64,000 nt of DNA, taken from positions 3,534,001 to 3,598,000 of the forward strand of contig NZ_CP110395.1 of assembly GCF_029910215.1 (NCBI RefSeq). The letters are read 5' to 3'. How positions within the stretch are numbered: position 1 is the first letter of the stretch; the number at the start of each line of letters is the position of its first letter. Below, piece by piece: positions 8,677 through 16,512 of the stretch. The DNA is from Paraburkholderia sp. D15. Its GTDB lineage: Bacteria; Pseudomonadota; Gammaproteobacteria; Burkholderiales; Burkholderiaceae. The translations under genes and the position numbers were made by a program. Under the pieces are notes generated by a model, which made no database searches, was not told the origin of the DNA, and saw only the letters and a program-made list of their open reading frames with translations.

Positions 8677-11531
8677 GCATCGGCTCCAGAATCCGGATTA
8701 AGCAGATCGTTATATCGCTGGCGATGCAGCGCACGGTCACCCGGGGATGTGATATCGGCCGCGCTGCTGCTCGCGTGAAACTGGAACCCTTGATTAGCCA
8801 GCATCCCGTTCGCCGCATCCCGATAGTCGCCAGGAACAGGAATCTCATGCTTCACGCCGTTCGCCAGTTCAAGCATGTACTTCTGCGTCGTGACCTGATG
8901 GTCGATGGGTAATTGTCCAGTTCTGTCGAACACCCCCTGCTTTATCAACGCACCGTCGGCGTAGAGTTTGTACGGCATGCCGGCAGGCGCGACGTTCGTC
9001 GCGGACGGCGAAGCCATGGTGTTAAGGGTGAGTCGTCGTGTCGGCATATCCTTGAATGCCGGGTTGGTCACGTCCATTCGCGTCGGTCCGCTGAACGGGA
9101 AATTCGCGCCCTTGAAGTCGATCTTGCCCGGCGCGTGAATTTCGATGTTGCCGTCCTTGACGCGGATATACGCGCCTCCGGAAGTCAGCAGGATTTCCTG
9201 CTGCGCAGCCGCCTGTACTTTCTCCGTCACGGAGGACAACAACAACGATTTCTGCGCGGTGAGTTCCACATTGTCCGCGTGAGCCTGTATCTGAATCTTC
9301 CCCTTCGCCGCGAACAACTTCATCCCGGCGTTCTGCACGAACAGGCTCAACTTGCTGGTGACGCTTGCGACAAGCGACTTACCCGTCGCGATATGTGTAC
9401 TTTGGCCGCTCACCAGATTGATGTGCTGGTCCGCCGCAAGGTGCGCAGACTTCTGTGTCGACAGCGCGATACCCGCCGGCGCGGCAAACAGCATCACCGG
9501 CTGGGTGAAGGCGCTCGCGTTGCCCGTTCCTCCGCCCGCTGTGTTGCCTCCACCACCGGTCGCACCCGCTTCGCTGTGCTGCGTCGAATCGGCAAATGTC
9601 TTGAGGGCGTCGTGCCCGTCCTTCAGACTTTCCGCCTGCGACGCCTCGCTCGCCTGCGACGCAGCGTCGAGCACACCTGTTGCACCGGCAAGCTGGTTGC
9701 CCGCAGCCTGTGCATCGAGCGGTTCGCTGACGACGGGGTGTGTCGACACGTACAATCCGCGCCCCGCGCGCAGCGCTCCATACGCTTCAGAACTCAGATC
9801 GAAGCCGCTGCCGAGGAAGTTGCCACGCGTGTTGCCGGTATGGTTGATCAGATAACCAAGATGCAGTTGGGCATTCGTGCTGGAACTGTATAAATGGACG
9901 CGATTCTGCCCGGTCGCGTCGTCCATCAGCATCTGATTGAAGCCGTCGCCGGAGAATTCTTTGGAGCGGAAGCCCGACAGCAACCCGTTCGAATGCCATT
10001 GTGGTTTTGCCGCACCGTTATAGACGCGATGCAACGCAATCGGCCGGTCGATGTCGTTGCCGATATATCCGATCAGCAATTCTTCGCCCGCGCGTGGCAT
10101 GTGCACGCCGCCGTAGCCATCTCCCGTGTCGGACTGCGCTACGCGCACCCAGCACGATGCGCGCTCGTCGCCCTCGTTTATCCGGTCCCATACGAACAGC
10201 ACCTTGATACGGTTCAACGCGTCGGTGTACGCCTCCTGCCCTTTTGGACCGGCGACAATGGCCGATTCCAGCTTGGCTTCGGGCTTGTGGTGTTCGAAAG
10301 GACTGCGGTAAGGCACTGTCGTGCGCTGCGCTTCGACGCTAACCCGGTAGAACCCCGTTGAGCCGTCTACGTGTGCAACGCTTAGCTGCTTGCCGGGATC
10401 GTCGGCGCGAGCCTGTGCGAGTCGATTGTTCAGACTGTGCGGGTAATCTGCTTCATGACCGGAAAGCGGGAGGTTGTTTTCAATGATCCACTCAACCTCA
10501 ATGACCGCAAACTCGCGCTGATTGCCGGCATCCTGATCATGCGCGGGATGCCCTTCGACGACGAAACGCCGCCCCGCGTCGATTGCCCGCAAACCACCTT
10601 CACCATGAAAGCGCTTCGCCTGCGACTCCCATTCTTCCATGCGGATTTTCGAAAGATCGTCGCCGCGATCCTGCAACGGGTACGTATAGCCGCCGGTGTA
10701 CTCATAGACCTCCGCCTGATTGGGCAACGCACCTTGATTGCCCAGCGTTGGAATCGACGTGCCTTTCGGGTTGAATGGGGTTGACGGGTTCTTGTAGTCA
10801 AACGTGCGCGTGGACAACAGCACGGATTGCAACGTCCGCGTACCCGACCATTGCGTTAGCGCGTCGGCCTCGTTGTTCACCCCCGCGCGACTAAAGCCGA
10901 CCGTCTCCGGCGAGAGCGGCTCGAGAGTCTCAAGGCGGTCGGTGATGATCAGCGTGTGCGAGTTGCCATCGCTCGCCTGCTGCCAGACGCCGTACAGTCC
11001 CTCATCCTCCAGCAGGCGATGCACGAAGTTCCAGTCGGTTTCGTCCTGTCGGCAGTAAGAGCGCGAGGGTAACGGCTTCGACAACGCAAAGCGAAACATG
11101 CCGCGCGCCTGCGGATGCTGGTTAAATACGTCCGAGACGATTTCGTCGACGCTTTTGTCCTGCCAGTGGCGCTGGTCGCGGCGGAATCTCAGGAAATGCA
11201 TCCACGATGAAAACGTTAACTGGTAGGTGGTCAGACTGCCTTCGCTGCCCAGCCGGCGCGCCATGTGCACGTAGCCGTGATGCGGCAGATACGCGCCGTC
11301 TGTCTGCTGCATCCAGAGCGTGACGGTCTGGGCGATCAGCGTCTTGAGCTGAACATCGCCCGACGTGGATACACAGTCGAGCATAAAAAGATAATCACGG
11401 CCAATGCGCGAGCGGCCAGTGACGCGATGCGGCAGCAGGACATTTTTGCCCGCCGGTGTATCCAGTTTCAGAAGACGGTCTTGCTGCGCAAGTCCGCCTG
11501 TTATTGCCCCGATCGCATCCCGTGTGCCCAT
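8673..11531 (-). CDS. vgrG: T6SS spike protein VgrG with C-terminal extension
   Basis: 952 residues. The gp27/gp44-like base spans about 20-400 (SRSYCRQDETDWNFVHRLLE motif), the gp5-like OB fold about 430-505 (CWVRVAQ, GGVHMPRAGEELLIGYIG), a Gly/Ser/Ala-rich linker about 605-675, and the DUF2345 beta-helix about 680-820. The last 120 residues form an extra domain (YKLYADGALIKQGVFDRTGQ) of transthyretin-like character, a type known to load effectors onto VgrG. It is the first gene of the operon and overlaps the phospholipase gene by 4 bp. No other T6SS structural gene lies in the window, so this is an orphan vgrG cluster relying on an apparatus encoded elsewhere. Confidence 0.95.
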   Translation of the reverse strand: MGTRDAIGAITGGLAQQDRLLKLDTPAGKNVLLPHRVTGRSRIGRDYLFMLDCVSTSGDVQLKTLIAQTVTLWMQQTDGAYLPHHGYVHMARRLGSEGSLTTYQLTFSSWMHFLRFRRDQRHWQDKSVDEIVSDVFNQHPQARGMFRFALSKPLPSRSYCRQDETDWNFVHRLLEDEGLYGVWQQASDGNSHTLIITDRLETLEPLSPETVGFSRAGVNNEADALTQWSGTRTLQSVLLSTRTFDYKNPSTPFNPKGTSIPTLGNQGALPNQAEVYEYTGGYTYPLQDRGDDLSKIRMEEWESQAKRFHGEGGLRAIDAGRRFVVEGHPAHDQDAGNQREFAVIEVEWIIENNLPLSGHEADYPHSLNNRLAQARADDPGKQLSVAHVDGSTGFYRVSVEAQRTTVPYRSPFEHHKPEAKLESAIVAGPKGQEAYTDALNRIKVLFVWDRINEGDERASCWVRVAQSDTGDGYGGVHMPRAGEELLIGYIGNDIDRPIALHRVYNGAAKPQWHSNGLLSGFRSKEFSGDGFNQMLMDDATGQNRVHLYSSSTNAQLHLGYLINHTGNTRGNFLGSGFDLSSEAYGALRAGRGLYVSTHPVVSEPLDAQAAGNQLAGATGVLDAASQASEASQAESLKDGHDALKTFADSTQHSEAGATGGGGNTAGGGTGNASAFTQPVMLFAAPAGIALSTQKSAHLAADQHINLVSGQSTHIATGKSLVASVTSKLSLFVQNAGMKLFAAKGKIQIQAHADNVELTAQKSLLLSSVTEKVQAAAQQEILLTSGGAYIRVKDGNIEIHAPGKIDFKGANFPFSGPTRMDVTNPAFKDMPTRRLTLNTMASPSATNVAPAGMPYKLYADGALIKQGVFDRTGQLPIDHQVTTQKYMLELANGVKHEIPVPGDYRDAANGMLANQGFQFHASSSAADITSPGDRALHRQRYNDLLNPDSGADA

Positions 11532-11851
11532 CCCACATCTCTCTTTGTTCCGGCTAATCGCGCGATTTTACGTATGACGATTGTGTGAACGCAAATGGAC
11601 AAGTGTAAGAAGCTGAAAAATAACTCCTTGGCAATGCGGCATGAATATTCAGGGGGATATTCGATCGACGAAACGTTAATTCCGCTTGAGCTAGAAGCTG
11701 CTCAACGCCCGGCGAAATGAATTTGTAAGACAGGATCAGATTTGTCACAGGCCAGCGAGACAGGACTGATCGAACGACAAAACCAGGCTTCTTCTCGAAG
11801 CGTCGCCTTGAGCAGCTACTTGTACACCCGGTACGACTACCCATAGCTACA
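11532..11851. other. Divergent region between vgrG and the LprI-like gene
   Basis: 320 bp without a convincing gene. It contains the vgrG-side palindrome at 11556-11567 and a 10-bp inverted repeat (AGCTGCTCAA at 11696-11705, TTGAGCAGCT at 11808-11817) whose arms are about 100 bp apart. The arms could be remnants of a small insertion, but no transposase fragment is recognisable. Confidence 0.45.
11556..11572 (-). promoter_or_regulatory. vgrG promoter candidate: TAAAAT with palindrome AATCGCGCGATT
   Basis: Reading on the minus strand, TAAAAT runs directly into the palindrome AATCGCGCGATT (11567-11556), 24 bp before the vgrG ATG. A weak -35 (TTGCGT) lies 18 bp upstream of TAAAAT. The same palindrome and -10 overlap precede the vgrG remnant at 2709. 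The palindrome could be a repressor site or a chance GC-rich repeat kept with the duplicated promoter. Confidence 0.5.
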
Positions 11852-12271
11852 ATGCAGGGCATGACCCTGACCCGTTGTCTCGCTATCGCCCTGTCTTGCA
11901 TCTCCACCAGCTCTTTTGCCGCGGATTGCAACAATCCGCCCGGCGGGATTGATCTCGTAAGCGCTCAAGGAAATTTACTATGCGCAGAGAATGCACGCAT
12001 CTCAGCGGACAAAGAGTTGAACGATACATACAAAGCGCTTCTCAGCAACTTAGAAGACAAACCTGAAAACGAGAATTTCTCCAGAAGCCAGATCGTCACC
12101 GCCGAACGTGCGTGGGTGGTCTTCAGAGATGCGGAATGCGACTTCAGAACAAGTTCGAACGGTGGTGCGGATCAGTGGCAAGTCGTTAATCGTTCCCAAT
12201 GTATTGGTCAGTTGACTGGCGAAAGAGCAAAGACACTCCGACAGTATCTGGAGCAATCTCAAACTCAGTAA
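11852..12271 (+). CDS. LprI-like (DUF1311) exported protein
   Basis: 139 residues with a signal peptide ending near SSFAADC. The mature part contains the LprI-type pattern: early Cys, LCAENARISADKELNDTYKALL, an AERAWVVFRDAECDF core and a final QCIGQLTGERAKTLRQYL. Proteins of this family include a lysozyme inhibitor from mycobacteria; most members are unstudied. An alternative ATG lies at 11861. It is read away from vgrG and is followed by two other envelope proteins. A periplasmic protective role against a wall-degrading effector is possible but only inferred. Confidence 0.72.
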   Translation: MQGMTLTRCLAIALSCISTSSFAADCNNPPGGIDLVSAQGNLLCAENARISADKELNDTYKALLSNLEDKPENENFSRSQIVTAERAWVVFRDAECDFRTSSNGGADQWQVVNRSQCIGQLTGERAKTLRQYLEQSQTQ

Positions 12272-12375
12272 CCCGCCTCGATGACTCTTGATATCTTTTC
12301 GTCGCTAAAGGAGAGCAACCAAATAGACCCTTATCGCTTCGAGATGAAATAAACGTCGCGAGACAATCAACGAAT

Positions 12376-13410
12376 ATGCAGCTACGCATGCACAAAACAG
12401 CAAGATTCGGCTTCTTGATCTCCGCACTATTCATTTCTCAAGAAACAATGGGCTCCGATCAACAATCGGTCACGAACTTTCGCAATCGTGCGCAGTTGGT
12501 TTTTTCGATGCCCGTGCCGCCGATACTGATCCGAAAATTTGGACCTGGTTGGATGCGCTTGACGTTCGTCCGCCCCGACGGCAGCCAGTTACCCCTTCTC
12601 GAAGATGAAATGCTGGGCAATAACGGCGGAGTGATTTTTTCCATGGTCGGCGACCGCGCACTGTCACCCAGTGGAAATTACCTCGCTCTCGATTTAACAC
12701 GCAATGGTATGACTCAAGACGAAGCGGGTAAGTCCGCGACAGCAAGTCGTGAGTTCTGTCCGATATTGGATACCGAGAATGGATGCGTTTCACGCGACTA
12801 TTCGGGTGCCGTCTGCGGCGGAGCGTGGGATAGCAAGAACGATGTCTGGCGCAGTCAATTGGATTCGGGCCGCCCTGACATGCAGTCGATGAGTACTTTG
12901 GAAATGCCAACGGCGAAGGCCGTGTGGAGTCGGTACATTCACTCAGGAAGCGCAGACATCAAACCCTTCCTGCGTGTTGCATTGGGGCTCAGCAATGTCA
13001 AAGCGTGCGACCCGCCGAGCGCAGAGAACGCAACCTACTATGCGCAAATCGAGAACGCGCTCGGCGAAGAGAAGACAACAAACCGGACTGTCGATCTGCC
13101 GCGGAATAAAGCACAGTCATCGTCAATGCTTGATTTGAGCGATCTGAGGGTACGGACGGTCCGACGCAATCACGCATGGCTCTATGAGCGGCCGTCGGTA
13201 GGGAGCGTCAGACACGGTTATCTAGTCAAGGGTGATAAAGTTATCGTCATTGGCGAACAGCATACTGAATGGATCAAAGTTCGCTACGAGCGGGAGGATA
13301 AGTCGCGAGTCGAAGCCTGGATGCAAACAAAAGGAAGTCGGTCAATAAATATCAGACGCTTGTCGTTTCATAATCCTCACAACATGGTCGAGAATCTGAC
13401 TGTCCGATGA
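12376..13410 (+). CDS. Exported protein with C-terminal SH3-like domain
   Basis: 344 residues with an N-terminal hydrophobic signal (about 11-25, with a possible second start at 12388). No family is recognised for the central part, which has four or more Cys (CPILDTENGC, VCGGAWD, ACDPPS) suggesting periplasmic disulfides. The C-terminus (about 250-330) has the look of a bacterial SH3 domain: VRTVRRNHAWLYERPS, GYLVKGDKVIVIGE, WIKVRYE. SH3b domains often bind peptidoglycan or ligands in the envelope. Its stop overlaps the following ATG (ATGA), so the two genes are coupled. Confidence 0.68.
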   Translation: MQLRMHKTARFGFLISALFISQETMGSDQQSVTNFRNRAQLVFSMPVPPILIRKFGPGWMRLTFVRPDGSQLPLLEDEMLGNNGGVIFSMVGDRALSPSGNYLALDLTRNGMTQDEAGKSATASREFCPILDTENGCVSRDYSGAVCGGAWDSKNDVWRSQLDSGRPDMQSMSTLEMPTAKAVWSRYIHSGSADIKPFLRVALGLSNVKACDPPSAENATYYAQIENALGEEKTTNRTVDLPRNKAQSSSMLDLSDLRVRTVRRNHAWLYERPSVGSVRHGYLVKGDKVIVIGEQHTEWIKVRYEREDKSRVEAWMQTKGSRSINIRRLSFHNPHNMVENLTVR

Positions 13411-13688
13411 AACCATCCCTCCTTCGCCTGACCTCTGCGCTAGTCCTGACATTGCCGGTCTACATCGCGCTCGCCCATATCAGCGCGCTCGAAAACTGGT
13501 TCATCAGCGGCGCCGGCTGGGCTACCTTCGAGCCACTATTCCGAGTGTGCAATGCTATCGGCATCACGGGCGATGGTCAGATCCTCATCGCCGCGATGCT
13601 GCTCGTCAGTTTTGCAATCGCGCTACTCATCGCGTCGATCGGAACATCGCTAGTCCGCAAGGTCAGACCTTCCATCCTGAAGAACTAA
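13407..13688 (+). CDS. Small two-helix membrane protein
   Basis: 93 residues with hydrophobic segments at about 8-25 and 58-78, ending in a basic tail (SLVRKVRPSILKN). No family is recognised. It overlaps the SH3-like gene by 4 bp and so probably belongs with it in the inner membrane. The topology suggests both ends in the cytoplasm. Confidence 0.6.
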   Translation: MKPSLLRLTSALVLTLPVYIALAHISALENWFISGAGWATFEPLFRVCNAIGITGDGQILIAAMLLVSFAIALLIASIGTSLVRKVRPSILKN

Positions 13689-13738
13689 ACCCGCAGTCAA
13701 TCCACCCGACCGCCCCCTCTTCCGAATGCTGACTTTTC

Positions 13739-13781
13739 GAAGAAGAAGAAGAAAAACAACAACAAAAAAAAAGAAAAACCC
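13739..13781. repeat. A-rich low-complexity tract
   Basis: A purine-rich stretch of GAA/AAC/A-run units lies between the small membrane protein gene and the 3' end of the permease gene. On the permease (minus) strand it reads as a T/TTG/CTT-rich tract. No stem precedes it, so it is not a standard terminator. It coincides with the right edge of the accessory region. Confidence 0.6.
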
Positions 13782-13861
13782 CGCAAGCGCATCACGCTTC
13801 ACGAGGCCTTCCTCAACCATCGACGCGACCAATCAACCGCGTCGAACCGAAACCGCCAGCG

Positions 13862-15274
13862 TCACCGCCCCGCCACCCGCGCCCCACCCCGTACCGCTGC
13901 GCGCCGGCGTTTGAACACATACCCGATCCACATCACCATCAGCCACATCGGCACGAGCCACACCGACACCGACAACCCCGGCGTCATCGCGAGAATCACG
14001 AGAACCAGCGCCATGAACGCGAGACAGATCCAGTTGCTGACCGGGAACCAGAACGACTTGAACACCAGCGTCTCGCCCGCCGCCACCATCGCCTTGCGCG
14101 ATTTCAGATGCGTCAGGCTGATCAGCGCCCAGTTCAGCACCAGCGCCGCAACCACCAGCGCCATCAGCAATCCGAGCGCCTCGGCGGGAATCAGATAGTT
14201 GATGATCACGCAGGTGAACGTCGCGAGCGCCGACAATCCGATCGCCATATACGGCACGCCGCGACGATCCACCTTCATCAACGCACGCGGCGCGTTGCCC
14301 TGCTCCGCGAGGCCGTAAAGCATGCGGCTGTTCGCGTAGACGCCGCTGTTGTACACCGACAGCGCCGCCGTCAGCACCACGACGTTGAGCACGTTCGCAG
14401 TCAGCGTCGAGCCGATCTGCGAGAAGATCATCACGAACGGACTGCCGCCGGCCGCGACCTCGTTCCACGGATACAGCGACAGCAGCACCGTCAGCGAGCA
14501 GATGTAGAAAATCAGGATCCGGTAGATCACCTGATTCACCGCCTTCGGAATACTCTTGCGCGGCTCATCCGCTTCGGCGGCCGTGATACCGATCAACTCC
14601 AGCCCGCCGAACGAGAACATGATGACCGCGAGCATCATGAAGAGGCCGTGAAACCCGTGCGGGAAAAACCCGCCGTGACTCCACAGATTGCTTAGCGATG
14701 CCTGCGGGCCGCCATGTCCGCTGAACAGCAGATAGCCGCCGAACAAGATCATCCCGATCACCGCGACCACCTTGACGATCGCGAACCAGAATTCGGTTTC
14801 GCCATACGCCTTCACGTTGGCGAGATTGATCGCATTGATGCCGACGAAGCACACCAGCGCCGACACCCAGGCCGGCACGCCCGGCCACCAGTAATGCACG
14901 TAAGTGCCGACCGCGGTCAGCTCAGCCATGCTCACGAGCACGTACAGCACCCAGTAATTCCAGCCCGACAGAAAGCCGGGAAAATCACCCCAGTACTTGT
15001 ACGCGAAGTGGCTGAACGAACCCGCCACCGGTTCCTGCGCGACCATTTCGCCGAGCTGGCGCATGATCATGAACGCGATGATGCCGCCGATCGCGTAGCC
15101 GAGAATCATCGACGGGCCGGCTGCCTGCAACACGCTCGCGGAGCCGAGAAACAGGCCGGTGCCGATCGCGCCGCCAAGCGCGATCAACTGGATATGGCGA
15201 TTCTTGAGCCCACGCTTCAGGCCGTCTTGCTGCTGTGCACTATTCAACGTTGCGCCCCAGTGTATGGATTTCAT
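13862..15274 (-). CDS. Amino acid permease (AAT/APC family)
   Basis: 470 residues with about 12 hydrophobic segments and the APC-family signature near the N-terminus (LIALGGAIGTGLFLGSA). FSFGGLELIGITAAEADEP in the middle is the conserved segment of the AroP/GabP/ProY/LysP group. It should import an amino acid with protons across the inner membrane. Substrate cannot be fixed; ProY- or AroP-like are the nearest impressions. The Arg-rich C-terminus is cytoplasmic. It is a single gene on the minus strand. Confidence 0.88.
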   Translation of the reverse strand: MKSIHWGATLNSAQQQDGLKRGLKNRHIQLIALGGAIGTGLFLGSASVLQAAGPSMILGYAIGGIIAFMIMRQLGEMVAQEPVAGSFSHFAYKYWGDFPGFLSGWNYWVLYVLVSMAELTAVGTYVHYWWPGVPAWVSALVCFVGINAINLANVKAYGETEFWFAIVKVVAVIGMILFGGYLLFSGHGGPQASLSNLWSHGGFFPHGFHGLFMMLAVIMFSFGGLELIGITAAEADEPRKSIPKAVNQVIYRILIFYICSLTVLLSLYPWNEVAAGGSPFVMIFSQIGSTLTANVLNVVVLTAALSVYNSGVYANSRMLYGLAEQGNAPRALMKVDRRGVPYMAIGLSALATFTCVIINYLIPAEALGLLMALVVAALVLNWALISLTHLKSRKAMVAAGETLVFKSFWFPVSNWICLAFMALVLVILAMTPGLSVSVWLVPMWLMVMWIGYVFKRRRAAVRGGARVAGR

Positions 15275-15461
15275 TCACCGGTACGGACTTATGATCCGGC
15301 CCGGCCGAACCCGAAATTTTAGCGTGGCCGATATTGCCTAAATATCGGGAGCAACCCGCGTTTGGTTCTGCGCCGCACTTAACGGCGCGGATAAGCATTG
15401 TCACTGGCGTGGCGCTTCGGTATGGTCGCGTAGTCGAGGTCGCCGCCTCCGGAGATTGCTC

Positions 15462-16442
15462 ATGTCGCCCAAACGCCTGTTTTGCGCTGCTGCCGTGTCT
15501 CTGTACTGCACGGGTCTCTGCCTGATCGATGCCGGCGCGGCCTTCGCCCAGACACCGGCGCCCGCCGACACGCCCATGACGACGCCATCCGCCGAACCCG
15601 CCGATGGGCCCGGCGCCCAAGGCACCCCGTCCGACGCCCCCGCCCCGCCGCCGATCGCGCAACCCGCTCAGCCGGCACAACCCGCGCAAGCGCCCCAACC
15701 CGCAGCCCCCACGCAAGCCGCCGCCAACGCCGCGCCCATGACCGGCCCCGTGCGCAACGTCGTGCTGGTGCACGGCGCGTTCGTCGATGGCTCGAGCTGG
15801 AACGGCGTGATCGCGAAGCTGCAGCAGAAGGGTTATCACGTGAGTTCGGTGCAAAACCCACTGACGTCCCTTGCCGATGACGTGGCCGCGACCCGCCGCG
15901 TGCTCGCGCGTCAGAACGGACCGACAATGCTGGTCGGCCACTCGTGGGGCGGCGTCGTGATTACCGAAGCGGGCGCGAACGCGCCGAACGTGGCGGGCCT
16001 CGTGTACGTCGCGGCGATCGCGCCGGACCTGCACGAGTCGACCCAGGATCTGATGAAGCGCGCCGCGCCGATGCCCGCGGCCCAGGCGATCATGCCGGAC
16101 GCGAACGGCTTCCTGTGGCTCGACCGCAGCAAATACCGCGCGGAGTTCGCCGCCGACGTCCCCGAAAATCTCACTCGCGTGCTCGCCACCGCGCAGGTGC
16201 CGATCGCCGCGAAGGCTTTCGGCGAAACGGTGAGTCAGGTCGCGTGGCGGGAAAAACCATCGTGGTACGTGCTGACGACGAAGGACCGTGCAGTCTCGCC
16301 CGACGTCGAAAAATTTATGGCCGACCGGATGGGCGCGAAGATCGTGCCCGTGGCGTCGAGCCATCTCGCGCCGGTGTCGCACGCCGGCGCGATCGCGGAC
16401 GCGATCGATCGCGCGGCGCGCGAGTTGAGCAGACAGCAGTAA
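15462..16442 (+). CDS. Exported alpha/beta hydrolase with Pro/Ala/Gln-rich linker
   Basis: 326 residues. The start follows GGAGATTGCTC with good spacing. A signal peptide ends at AAFA about residue 27. Residues 30-95 are a Pro/Ala/Gln-rich spacer with repeated AQP units, and the hydrolase fold begins at VVLVHGAFVDGSSW. The nucleophile elbow is GHSWGG, with Ser as nucleophile, and a C-terminal SSHLAPVSH supplies the likely catalytic His. It resembles small EstC/salicylate-esterase-like hydrolases. The substrate is unknown; location is periplasmic or secreted. Confidence 0.85.
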   Translation: MSPKRLFCAAAVSLYCTGLCLIDAGAAFAQTPAPADTPMTTPSAEPADGPGAQGTPSDAPAPPPIAQPAQPAQPAQAPQPAAPTQAAANAAPMTGPVRNVVLVHGAFVDGSSWNGVIAKLQQKGYHVSSVQNPLTSLADDVAATRRVLARQNGPTMLVGHSWGGVVITEAGANAPNVAGLVYVAAIAPDLHESTQDLMKRAAPMPAAQAIMPDANGFLWLDRSKYRAEFAADVPENLTRVLATAQVPIAAKAFGETVSQVAWREKPSWYVLTTKDRAVSPDVEKFMADRMGAKIVPVASSHLAPVSHAGAIADAIDRAARELSRQQ

Positions 16443-16512
16443 CGATAGCGGCGCGCCTCGCTACAGCGCACCTCGCCAAACCACGATCCGCTCAAGCACG
16501 ATCCGCCAGCCG

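Noticed and set aside
11554..11934. Minus-strand 126-codon frame between vgrG and the LprI-like gene
   Set aside because: It overlaps the LprI-like gene's signal sequence and shows no motif or ribosome site.
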